Positions 1 to 7,220 of a stretch of 64,000 nucleotides of DNA are shown piece by piece. Below the pieces are notes generated by a model, which was not told the DNA's origin, did no database searches, and worked only from the letters and a program-made list of their open reading frames with translations. The stretch comes from Bremerella sp. JC817 (GTDB lineage Bacteria; Planctomycetota; Planctomycetia; Pirellulales; Pirellulaceae). The translations under genes and the position numbers were made by a program. The stretch is taken from positions 310,001 to 374,000 of the forward strand of contig NZ_JBFEFG010000280.1 of the NCBI RefSeq assembly GCF_040718835.1, written 5' to 3'. Numbering within the stretch: the first letter of the stretch is position 1; the number at the start of each line of letters is the position of its first letter.

Positions 1-1483
1 GTTCCATCGGTTCGACAGGCATGCCCCAGTATCGCAAGACAAACATCGCGGCGGCACGAATGCCTGGCGCTAACATCTCGTCGGTGGCAATCACCTTGAT
101 CGGAGCGACCAACGGCTCCCAGTTCTTCTTACCGTCAGAGTCCTCGCGAAGCTTGTCGACCCATTGCAGCGAGAGAACAGCAATCTCACGCTGGGCATCG
201 GTCAGCTTCGCGTCGTTGATCGTGCTCAGAATTGCTGGCACCGAGTCGAGTTGCAACTGACGCAAACCGACGACCTGGATCGATTCGCTGCGGATTGCTT
301 CATCGACCAGGGCCAGGTATACCGATTCTGCTTCGACCGGATACTTGGCCAGCGCCGTCGCCGCCGCTTGCCGAACGTCGCGATCGCCATCTTCGGCCAC
401 CGATTTCTTTAAAGGATCGATCGCGATCGGAAACTTCGGATCGCAATTCCCCAGGGCTTCGGCCGCGCTGCGACGAAGCGAGTTCGTGTCGGAGTTCAAC
501 AGACTATCGACCATCATTTTGACGATCTTCTCACTGGTCGGTCGTGCCTTGCCCAGGGCTTCCAGACAAACGCCGCGGAGGAACTCACTATCTGCGTTTT
601 CGGTGACTGCGATCATTCGTTCGATCACTTCTGGCGAACACTTCGGCAAGAAGCCTGCTCCGCGGACCGCCATTTCGGCCAGACGATCTGGCTTGTCGCG
701 CGACATGAGCATGATCAGTTCTTTTTCACAGCCAAGCCGTCCGAGCGTTTCGCAGGCGTAGTATTCCTGATCGTTCAGTGCGTCGAAGACAATCACCGGA
801 ACGACTGGCAGCGATGCTTCGCCGATCTTGGCAAACGTTGAAATATCCATGCTGTAAAATAGGTCCTTTTCCTGCTGCATGAGCCTTAAATGTCGACGCG
901 TCAGGTAAGGCACCGCAGGTGCAGCCTTCGGACCGAAGGCCTCAATGACGCTGGCAATCGCATGATTCGTTTCTTGATTGGTTTCGACGTCGAGTTGATT
1001 TACCAGTTCCCCCAAGGCAGCCTCGGCACCATCATCTCGCAAGTTGGAAAGCGATAACGCAGCACGCTCCCGAACTCCGGGATCTGGATCGGATAGCGCT
1101 GCCCGCAGAGCCAAGATCGCCAGCGGCTGCGACTTCTTGTCGACCAGCCAGATCGAATTGGCCGCTTCCTTGCGAACCTCGGCCTGAGGAAACCTCAGCA
1201 GCCCACGCCCGAGGGCTTTCACGGCATCCTTCGTTCCGAGGCTATCGTTGATCGCATTGATCAACTCGTCCGATTGCTTGGCGTTGGGGTCTTCTTTACC
1301 AGAGAACGCGGGCGGAGCCTTCGGGACGCCAGGGATAACCAGTGGAGGCAAATCGGCCAGCTTTTCGACCCACGCATCGTAGAAGCCTTCAGCCGTTGGA
1401 TCTTGCAGCACATCCGGCGACAGGGCATAGAGCGACGGCGAAGACAAGACGATGGCAATGAAGACGACGACCCAGCGAAGCAT
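1..1483 (-). CDS. HEAT-repeat secreted protein, C-terminally cut by the window edge
   Basis: Reading leftwards from an ATG at 1483, an uninterrupted frame of about 494 codons runs off the window, so the C-terminus is missing. Residues 1-20 form a signal peptide (hydrophobic VVVFIAIVL core, then SLYA). After about residue 60 come tandem alpha-helical repeats of HEAT/PBS-lyase type, with recurring patterns such as DPDPGVRERAA and EVRKEAANS. Such proteins are usually protein-binding scaffolds; no catalytic residues are seen. It is divergent from the methyltransferase at 1688, with about 200 bases between them that must carry both promoters. HEAT-repeat family membership is solid; specific function is unknown. 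Confidence 0.75.
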   Translation of the reverse strand, partial: MLRWVVVFIAIVLSSPSLYALSPDVLQDPTAEGFYDAWVEKLADLPPLVIPGVPKAPPAFSGKEDPNAKQSDELINAINDSLGTKDAVKALGRGLLRFPQAEVRKEAANSIWLVDKKSQPLAILALRAALSDPDPGVRERAALSLSNLRDDGAEAALGELVNQLDVETNQETNHAIASVIEAFGPKAAPAVPYLTRRHLRLMQQEKDLFYSMDISTFAKIGEASLPVVPVIVFDALNDQEYYACETLGRLGCEKELIMLMSRDKPDRLAEMAVRGAGFLPKCSPEVIERMIAVTENADSEFLRGVCLEALGKARPTSEKIVKMMVDSLLNSDTNSLRRSAAEALGNCDPKFPIAIDPLKKSVAEDGDRDVRQAAATALAKYPVEAESVYLALVDEAIRSESIQVVGLRQLQLDSVPAILSTINDAKLTDAQREIAVLSLQWVDKLREDSDGKKNWEPLVAPIKVIATDEMLAPGIRAAAMFVLRYWGMPVEPME

Positions 1484-1687
1484 GGAACGGCCTGCGACTC
1501 TTTCGGGGAGGAAGGGTAGGATGCGGGTCAGTTTAAACAGGCGGCTTGCGCATCTCAAACAGTTTCCCGACTGGTTCGACTCACATCGCCAAAATGGCGA
1601 ACCTTTGTGGTAGTTTTGTTGTCCGGCCGGTTTCTACCGGCATCCATCTTTCCATTTCCGTTCGCCTGGTTACCCACGGAGTTCCCC

Positions 1688-2461
1688 ATGGACGTTCGTC
1701 ACTTCAATCGCGATGCGTGGAACCGCCAGGTCGAATCGAACGATCGTTGGACGATCCCCGTCAGCTCCGAAGAGATCGCCCAAGCCAGGGCAGGGGAGTG
1801 GTCGCTGATCCTGACTCCGACCAAACAGATTCCACGAACGTGGTTTCCGGCGACCATGACTGGCGTGAAGATCTTATGCCTTGCCTCAGGGGGTGGTCAG
1901 CAAGGACCGATCCTGGCGGCAACCGGGGCAGAAGTCACCGTGCTGGACAACTCACCCAAGCAACTCGCCCAAGACCAACTCGTCGCCGAGCGTGATTGTT
2001 TGACTCTGGCAACCATCGAGGGAGACATGGCCGACCTGAGTGCGTTCGCCGACGAGTCGTTCGACCTGATCTTTCACCCCTGCTCGAACTGCTTTGCCGA
2101 GAACATCCTACCCGTCTGGCGAGAAGCGTTTCGCGTGCTGAAGCCTGGTGGCGAACTACTCGCGGGCTTCTGCAATCCGCTCCGCTTCCTCTTCGACGAA
2201 CGAGCCCAGGAAGAAAAGCAGGAACTGGTCGTCCGTCACGCACTGCCATATTCTGATCTGACCAGCCTGACCGAGGCCGAACGCGAACAAGCGATGCAGA
2301 CCCGGCCGCTGGAATTTGGTCACACGCTCGCCGACCAGATCGGTGGCCAACTTCAAGCAGGCTTCCATCTGATTGACTTCCTGGAAGACCGCTTTGACGA
2401 GACCGATATGATCTCGCGCTACATCGACACCTTCATCGCGACGCGTGCCCGTAAGCCCTAA
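1688..2461 (+). CDS. class I SAM-dependent methyltransferase
   Basis: A 257-residue protein. I chose the ATG at 1688 (MDVRHFNRDAW) because the frame upstream of it looks non-coding. A Rossmann methyltransferase core is visible: motif I around residues 62-70 (LCLASGGGQQG), an acidic strand end (VTVLDNS), an acidic motif II (IEGDMADLSAF) and a post-core segment (AFRVLKPGGELLAGF). These are the usual marks of a small-molecule class I methyltransferase (Methyltransf_11/25 type). The substrate cannot be read from sequence. Its stop codon overlaps the stop region of the convergent gene at 2458-2814 by four bases. Confidence 0.8.
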   Translation: MDVRHFNRDAWNRQVESNDRWTIPVSSEEIAQARAGEWSLILTPTKQIPRTWFPATMTGVKILCLASGGGQQGPILAATGAEVTVLDNSPKQLAQDQLVAERDCLTLATIEGDMADLSAFADESFDLIFHPCSNCFAENILPVWREAFRVLKPGGELLAGFCNPLRFLFDERAQEEKQELVVRHALPYSDLTSLTEAEREQAMQTRPLEFGHTLADQIGGQLQAGFHLIDFLEDRFDETDMISRYIDTFIATRARKP

Positions 2462-2814
2462 TCGATCACCGGCAGGGGATTGGCTCTTTCGGTCTGGCAC
2501 TGCATCAGCAGTCGCACGTTCTCGTAGGCCGTTTCCCAGTTGCCGGTGTTGGTCTGCTGAACGATCTGCTGAAGCCAGTTCGATTCTGCAGCATTCAACT
2601 CACCAGCTTCTTCCGATTGCGTGATCATCTGCGAGATCTTCGCCACGCGGGCCTGGCTGCGACCGCTACATGCGGAGCTAAGGGCCATCGCATAGTCGTA
2701 GCCCTTCCGGCCGATCTCGCCGTAAGCTGGCCGCTGCAGCCAATAGCCAACGGCGACCAGCAAAATCAGGACTATCGATCCCAATACGATCCATCGAGAT
2801 GCATTCGCAGGCAT
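2458..2814 (-). CDS. small single-pass membrane protein, second gene of a DUF1559 operon
   Basis: A 118-residue protein with an N-terminal membrane anchor (about residues 8-26, WIVLGSIVLILLVAVGYWL) and a soluble helical tail with two cysteines and many Gln/Glu. The ATG lies two bases after the stop of the DUF1559 gene, so the two are almost certainly one transcript and translationally coupled. No family is recognised. The position suggests a partner or accessory of the DUF1559 pseudopilin-like protein; that is inference from spacing only. Its 3' end overlaps the convergent methyltransferase gene. Confidence 0.7.
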   Translation of the reverse strand: MPANASRWIVLGSIVLILLVAVGYWLQRPAYGEIGRKGYDYAMALSSACSGRSQARVAKISQMITQSEEAGELNAAESNWLQQIVQQTNTGNWETAYENVRLLMQCQTERANPLPVID

Positions 2815-2816
2815 AG

Positions 2817-3938
2817 CTAAAACCCTCGCGACTGAATGACTTCGCCTTCGTTCATGCTGGCCAACTCGGCCGCCAAGATCAGGTCGATCGTTTCTGGCTG
2901 AAAGCCGACCGAACCATCGCCATACATCACGTTGCCGCCGCCAGGATGCTCGGAATACATCTGGCCAACGTGTAGCGTCGGATAGTTCATCGGGTGAATG
3001 ATCGGGCTGCCGGTGATATCGAGTTCGCCTCCTGAAGGGCCGACGTGCATCATCACCAGTGTGGCGGCCGCATCAGGTCCATTCTCTGGTGTTAAAAACC
3101 GAGGATGCGTGAACGCCCCCGGCACGACGCCAACCCAGGTTTTGTCGCTTAGCTTCGAGGAGTGCTCGCTGATGAACAGCGTGTTGGTCGTTCCGTCGGT
3201 GATGTCGCGAAAACGGACGCGTGAATTGCGATAGAACGGTCCATCGGCAACCTTCGACGCGTCGCCATGAATCGTAACAGTCTTGGTGGTTCCTGCATAA
3301 ATGTCGGTGAAGACCAGCCCGCTCGCCGAGGAGCCACATTCGCCCCAGCACGACTCTTGCCCGTGACTGGCCAAGTAATGGGAACGACCAACGACAATTG
3401 GATCGCCAAATCGAGTCAACGCGCCCGCCGCTTCATCGCGAAGAGTGAACGGTTCCGTTTCTCCACTGACGGAAGGGCAGAGGAAACCGGTCAGTGGCGT
3501 AGCGATGGCCGCGCGATTGGTTGCGTTCCAAATGGGACTTCGCCAGTCGATCGCATCGGCTACGTTGCCCTGCTCCAGGAAGGGTAACAAGAGTGCTCCC
3601 CATCCCCAGCCAGGTGCGGCGTCCCACGTATCGCCATCAATCGCTGCCGAACTGGGGCCACTGCCATCCCGCGTTGCGTGACTGATATATCCCGAAGGAA
3701 ACACGCCATGCGTCGACGCATAGTTATGGATCGCCAAACCGATCTGCTTCAGGTTGTTGGTGCATTGCATTCGCCGAGCTGCCTCGCGGGCTTGCTGCAC
3801 GGCCGGCAACAAGAGGGCGATCAGCACACCGATGATCGCAATGACAACGAGCAGTTCCACCAGGGTAAACCCGCGAAATGCGCGGGCCTCGAGGTAAATG
3901 AAACCAGATTTCCCCAATCGCCAGCGTGTTGGCTGCAT
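2817..3938 (-). CDS. DUF1559 prepilin-like protein
   Basis: A 373-residue protein with a type IV prepilin-like N-terminus: a short basic leader ending RG (cleavage expected between Gly23 and Phe24), FTLVELL with the conserved Glu at +5, and a hydrophobic helix to about residue 45, followed by the [11 protein letters not shown] helix. The C-terminal half carries the DUF1559 H-X9-DG motif (His331 to Asp341-Gly342). DUF1559 proteins are expanded in planctomycetes and are thought to be exported pseudopilin-like surface proteins; their precise role is not settled. I placed the start at the ATG at 3938 because GAGAAGG lies about 9 bases upstream; the frame extends to a TTG at 3977 that is less likely. 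Confidence 0.9.
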   Translation of the reverse strand: MQPTRWRLGKSGFIYLEARAFRGFTLVELLVVIAIIGVLIALLLPAVQQAREAARRMQCTNNLKQIGLAIHNYASTHGVFPSGYISHATRDGSGPSSAAIDGDTWDAAPGWGWGALLLPFLEQGNVADAIDWRSPIWNATNRAAIATPLTGFLCPSVSGETEPFTLRDEAAGALTRFGDPIVVGRSHYLASHGQESCWGECGSSASGLVFTDIYAGTTKTVTIHGDASKVADGPFYRNSRVRFRDITDGTTNTLFISEHSSKLSDKTWVGVVPGAFTHPRFLTPENGPDAAATLVMMHVGPSGGELDITGSPIIHPMNYPTLHVGQMYSEHPGGGNVMYGDGSVGFQPETIDLILAAELASMNEGEVIQSRGF

Positions 3939-4105
3939 CAAATTAGCCTTCTCAAGTATTTGATTTTGAATACTCAAAATACTAGGGCAAAGTAAATCGC
4001 CGCGTCAACAGCCAAAACTTATTTTTTGAGATACCAAAATCGGCAGCCTATTTCGGTGAATCGGATTCACTGGGAGAAAGCGGCAGAACAACAGGCATTT
4101 TACCG
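3939..4105. promoter_or_regulatory. intergenic region upstream of the DUF1559 operon
   Basis: AT-rich 167-base gap between cheD (transcribed leftwards from 4594) and the DUF1559 gene, also leftwards. It contains the Shine-Dalgarno GAGAAGG (minus strand) and AT-rich runs including two short near-repeats related to TTTTGAATACTCAAAAT and TTTTTTGAGATACCAAAAT. It likely contains the DUF1559 operon promoter; no exact -35/-10 pair was assigned. Confidence 0.35.
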
Positions 4106-4594
4106 TTAGACGGTGGCGACGAACTCGTGACCGATTTTTACCTGGATGAGGCTGGTCTCGAGATCGAAGTAGATCACCCGACCTGAGGTCCCCCCGACAT
4201 GTTTCGAGATGACAGGGATGTTGTTCGCCTTGAGCAACTCGAGCGACTTATCGATGTTCTTACGTCCCACTTCCTGGCCCGGAGAGGAGATTTTAAACAT
4301 GTTCGCCCCGCCGCATACCTTGGCCACGATCGCGCGACGACGGGCTCCATTTGCGGCCAGTTGCTTCAACATTTCTAGGATCGCCGTGTCTACGAAGCGG
4401 CCTGGCTGCTTCTGACATCCCTGGCTGTCGCTCAACATGACATGGGCCAACGCACCAAGCTGAGTCTCTTTGCACCATAGTGCGATCCCGACGCAGCTTC
4501 CCAGCAGCGTTTCCAGCACATTCGGCGACGCAGATGCGACGATTCCCGCCATTGGGACGCGGATCGAAGTCTTGCTAAGATTCGAGGTTGCCAT
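4106..4594 (-). CDS. cheD: chemoreceptor glutamine deamidase CheD
   Basis: A 162-residue protein, the usual CheD length. CheD hydrolyses side-chain amides of specific glutamines on methyl-accepting chemotaxis receptors and can also bind CheC. The fold and catalytic signatures are present: ETLLGSCVG with nucleophile Cys34, then ALAHVML with His51 seventeen residues later as in characterised CheD proteins, a CGGANMF block (94-100), VGRKN (109-113) and GGTSGR (134-139). No receptor, cheA, cheW or cheC lies nearby, so this copy is an orphan within the window. It may serve receptors encoded elsewhere. Confidence 0.9.
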   Translation of the reverse strand: MATSNLSKTSIRVPMAGIVASASPNVLETLLGSCVGIALWCKETQLGALAHVMLSDSQGCQKQPGRFVDTAILEMLKQLAANGARRRAIVAKVCGGANMFKISSPGQEVGRKNIDKSLELLKANNIPVISKHVGGTSGRVIYFDLETSLIQVKIGHEFVATV

Positions 4595-4951
4595 AGGTCT
4601 GCCCTGTCTCTATTAGCGCTCCTACCCCGTAGTATTTGGGGTGCGTGAAACTCTAGCTCACCTCCATTTGGGAAAAGGGTTTCGCCGCCAATTCCTCCCA
4701 GTTCTGCGTTGATTACGGGCCGTTTCACGTCGTATTGTCCTGGATCTACCGATTAATCCATTGTTTGCGATTGGTGCCTATATGTTGTTCTTTCATTGAA
4801 CTTACAACTATGGATATATCCGCGATATCACCTTGTTTTTCGAGTGAATATTGACCTTGCGTTGACTAATTGGTACTAAATACTTTACAAGTTGCTGAGG
4901 CTCTGATAACCTCCGCTTGTTTATCCCCTCAAGCATTTGCAAAGAAGAACT
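4595..4951. other. divergent intergenic region, no gene seen
   Basis: About 357 bases between cheD (leftwards) and the gene at 4952 (rightwards). The right half is clearly AT-rich compared with its neighbours, as expected for promoters. A short inverted repeat, ACCCC-N9-GGGGT, lies near 4623-4641 and could form a hairpin upstream of cheD. Frames across it are short and lack coding character. Confidence 0.4.
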
Positions 4952-5230
4952 ATGGCCAAGAAGAAGGCGAAACCAGCGGCGGCCGACGCGAAAGACCGCA
5001 TCCCGCGAAAGGAACCGTACGACAGCGACCGTATGAGCAACGTGGTCGAACGCCTCCGAGAACAAGCAGGGCGTCTCTCTCAACTCGCACGCACCCTGGA
5101 TGATGCCGAAATCGACGAAGTCGTCATCGACGGGCATGCGATGCTGCTGCGTGGCTTAAATCAGATCGATAACTTCGCGGACAATGCAGCTCGTGCCGTG
5201 CGAGAAGCTCGCACGATGAAGTTCGGTTAA
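4952..5230 (+). CDS. small conserved-looking cytosolic protein
   Basis: A 92-residue protein starting at the ATG at 4952 (MAKKKAKPAAAD). The N-terminal third is lysine/alanine rich and probably disordered. Residues from about 30 onward form two predicted amphipathic helices (MSNVVERLREQAGRLSQLA and a second helix ending EARTMKF). No signal peptide, membrane segment or catalytic motif is visible and I recognise no family. The tail could be a nucleic-acid-binding or coiled-coil scaffold. The next gene starts about 90 bases downstream on the same strand. Confidence 0.6.
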   Translation: MAKKKAKPAAADAKDRIPRKEPYDSDRMSNVVERLREQAGRLSQLARTLDDAEIDEVVIDGHAMLLRGLNQIDNFADNAARAVREARTMKFG

Positions 5231-5323
5231 GATCCTCACCCAGGATCTCTCGGACCGGACTCCTTCCAAGTGTCCTCGCTTGAAGGAACTTTTTGCTGCA
5301 TCCCATCGACGCGGAGAATGCCA

Positions 5324-5704
5324 ATGGCCGATAAACAGGTCTCTTGGGCCGCGTGGGGCTGGTTGACGCTGCTTGGAATGATGCTGGTGATTCCAATTCT
5401 GGGAGTCGCCTTGGATCAAGCGGCGGTTCTGGGATCGCTGCTCTTCCCTTTGCTCGCTGGTACGTTTCTAGGAACGGCCACGCTGCTGGCAGCCATCTAC
5501 ATCAAGCACCCGCCGTGGTGGTGGACGATTGCATTGGCGGCGTGGAGCCTGACCATCGTCTTGTTCCATCGCCAGCTTGGCCTGCTGATTACCGGAGCCG
5601 TGCTCGGCTGCGTGATCGGCTTCTTTCGTGAACCGATCTTTCAGGCAGGCCGTCGCTGCGTGGCATGGTACTTATCGCGACGCAACGCCTCGAAGTTCGA
5701 CTAA
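5324..5704 (+). CDS. small multi-pass membrane protein
   Basis: A 126-residue protein from the ATG at 5324, chosen because GGAG sits seven bases upstream (the ATG at 5318 is too close to it). Four hydrophobic segments are visible: roughly residues 6-28, 32-55, 61-80 and 85-102, with a short basic C-terminal tail (GRRCVAWYLSRRNASKF). No signature of a known transporter or enzyme was found. It converges on the metallopeptidase gene; both stop codons lie inside one perfect inverted repeat. Confidence 0.65.
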   Translation: MADKQVSWAAWGWLTLLGMMLVIPILGVALDQAAVLGSLLFPLLAGTFLGTATLLAAIYIKHPPWWWTIALAAWSLTIVLFHRQLGLLITGAVLGCVIGFFREPIFQAGRRCVAWYLSRRNASKFD

Positions 5705-5719
5705 GCCCGCACGGCTTAG
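5701..5719. repeat. inverted repeat containing both convergent stop codons
   Basis: CTAAGCC (5701-5707), a five-base loop, then GGCTTAG (5713-5719). The plus-strand TAA of the membrane protein and the minus-strand TAA of the peptidase each lie inside one arm. It may act as a shared 3' hairpin, but no T-tract follows on either strand, so an intrinsic terminator is not claimed. Confidence 0.5.
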
Positions 5720-6471
5720 TCGTCCGATTCTTCCTTGGCTGCGTCTGTCATCGGCTTCGATTCGTCATCCTTGCTTTGGTTCCACAGCATTTCAATGACG
5801 CGAAAACCTTCGGGGTCGTGCTGTTTGAACTCCGACTTCACGAACGGATAGAAGTCGTTCGTCCCGAACATCGCTTCGGTACCTTCCGCGAAGTACTCAC
5901 GTTCGTTCTCGATCGCGTAATGCGACTTCTTCTTGCCATTGATATGCAGCACTTCTTCATAGGTACCGGACTTCTTCGCCTGCTCGAAGGCAGCGACCAC
6001 CCGGGCATCGTCGTACCCTAAGACGCGATCATGATAGCCATGGGCCATCTCGTGCATCAGCATGTAAGGCTGAGCAATACACCACTGCAGGAACGTCTTC
6101 GCGCTGGAGATCTCGACCGCCTTTGCTTTCTCGCGGAGGAAGCCATTCTTACCCAGCCAGTCTTCCGAGACGTGATAGCAGGCACAAGGATTCGCGTGCG
6201 TGTTGTCTTGCTCCAGCCAGATCGGAATCTTCTGGATCTGAACAACGGCGTCCTTGGGAAGTCGCCGCTGGATGTCGTAGAGCTGATGGTCGATCAGTTC
6301 GAGCGCGGCGTCGCCGGTCTCTTTATCTTCCCGCATTAGCGATTTATGGACATAGACATCCCAGCCGCGGATGTTTGTCTGATGATAGGCGGACAAAGGG
6401 TCCGGGGTAGGCACCTTCTCTTCAGAAGCCTCTGCCCCCAATAACAGCGACAACGCCACGATCCAATGCAT
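5716..6471 (-). CDS. putative secreted zinc metallopeptidase (HEMAH motif)
   Basis: A 251-residue protein with a short signal peptide (MHWIVALSLLLGAEA). The zincin motif HEMAH occupies residues 140-144, with a following GYHDRVLGY segment. A downstream acidic helix, EYFAEGTEAMFG (192-203), offers Glu196 as a probable third zinc ligand. The arrangement resembles the gluzincin-like, anthrax-lethal-factor-related proteins found in environmental bacteria. The mature protein probably acts outside the cytoplasm. The C-terminus is acidic and disordered. GGAG lies upstream of the ATG at 6471. Substrate unknown. Confidence 0.7.
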   Translation of the reverse strand: MHWIVALSLLLGAEASEEKVPTPDPLSAYHQTNIRGWDVYVHKSLMREDKETGDAALELIDHQLYDIQRRLPKDAVVQIQKIPIWLEQDNTHANPCACYHVSEDWLGKNGFLREKAKAVEISSAKTFLQWCIAQPYMLMHEMAHGYHDRVLGYDDARVVAAFEQAKKSGTYEEVLHINGKKKSHYAIENEREYFAEGTEAMFGTNDFYPFVKSEFKQHDPEGFRVIEMLWNQSKDDESKPMTDAAKEESDD

Positions 6472-6598
6472 AGGTTTTCTCCGTGAAGCAACGAGAAGGT
6501 AGTCTACCTAAGGATAGTTCCATTCTCGATCAACGGCAAAACCGAGGGAATAGTCCCTCTGGCATAAAGAAGCCAAGGGAGCAAGGCCTGGCACCGGC

Positions 6599-7081
6599 TT
6601 ATACGGCCGAGAACTGCTCGGCGTATTCCACAATCCAAAGATCGATCAACTCGCGGAAGTCATGTTCGTCGACTTCGGCCAGTTTCTCGAAGTGGTTTCG
6701 ATGGAACAGTTCCTTGTTCTGGATGGTTCCTTTGCCCGTCAGTTCCAGGACATGAACCGACGAGTAAGGACGGATAGCCAGTTCCAGTCGGCTGTAGAGA
6801 CTTCGCCGCTTGCCACCCGTCAAGTCGAGGTCGTCGCGCACGCAAGCGCCCCCCCAGCCTTGATCCCCAAACAGCGTTTCGTATTGAAAGCCTGGAAAGT
6901 GGTTGGGCAGCTTCTGCAAACAGGTTTCGATATAGTCCGAAATCTTCAGACGAAGCCGACTATGCAGTTCACGACATTCTTCTTCCGTCATTGCCGCGGC
7001 TTGCTCGGCGTGCCGCTTGGCTTCGCTACGCTTTTCACCACGTTCGATGGCGCGTTTGAGTCGGTCTTCGAAGTCTGTCAT
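6599..7081 (-). CDS. uncharacterised cytosolic protein
   Basis: A 160-residue protein from the ATG at 7081 (MTDFEDRLKRAIERG), preceded by GGAAAG. The N-terminal 45 residues are strongly charged and helical; the remainder is a mixed alpha/beta region with conserved-looking GWGGACVRDDLDL and RPYSSVHVLELTGKG segments. There is no signal peptide or membrane segment, and no family is recognised. The frame continues upstream to 7288 but that stretch is arginine/serine rich with poor coding character, so the inner start is preferred. Transcribed in the same direction as tex, with a 139-base gap. Confidence 0.6.
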   Translation of the reverse strand: MTDFEDRLKRAIERGEKRSEAKRHAEQAAAMTEEECRELHSRLRLKISDYIETCLQKLPNHFPGFQYETLFGDQGWGGACVRDDLDLTGGKRRSLYSRLELAIRPYSSVHVLELTGKGTIQNKELFHRNHFEKLAEVDEHDFRELIDLWIVEYAEQFSAV

Positions 7082-7220
7082 GAGAACATCTTTCCTGGAG
7101 CGAAAGACAGAGATACAAGATGCCCCTATTATGACGCCTGCGGCGGATGGACAAAACCACCGTTTTCGCAGCAGGCGTCCGTACCTTCCGGGACGAAGCG
7201 AGGCACGACGAGGCGAGAGA

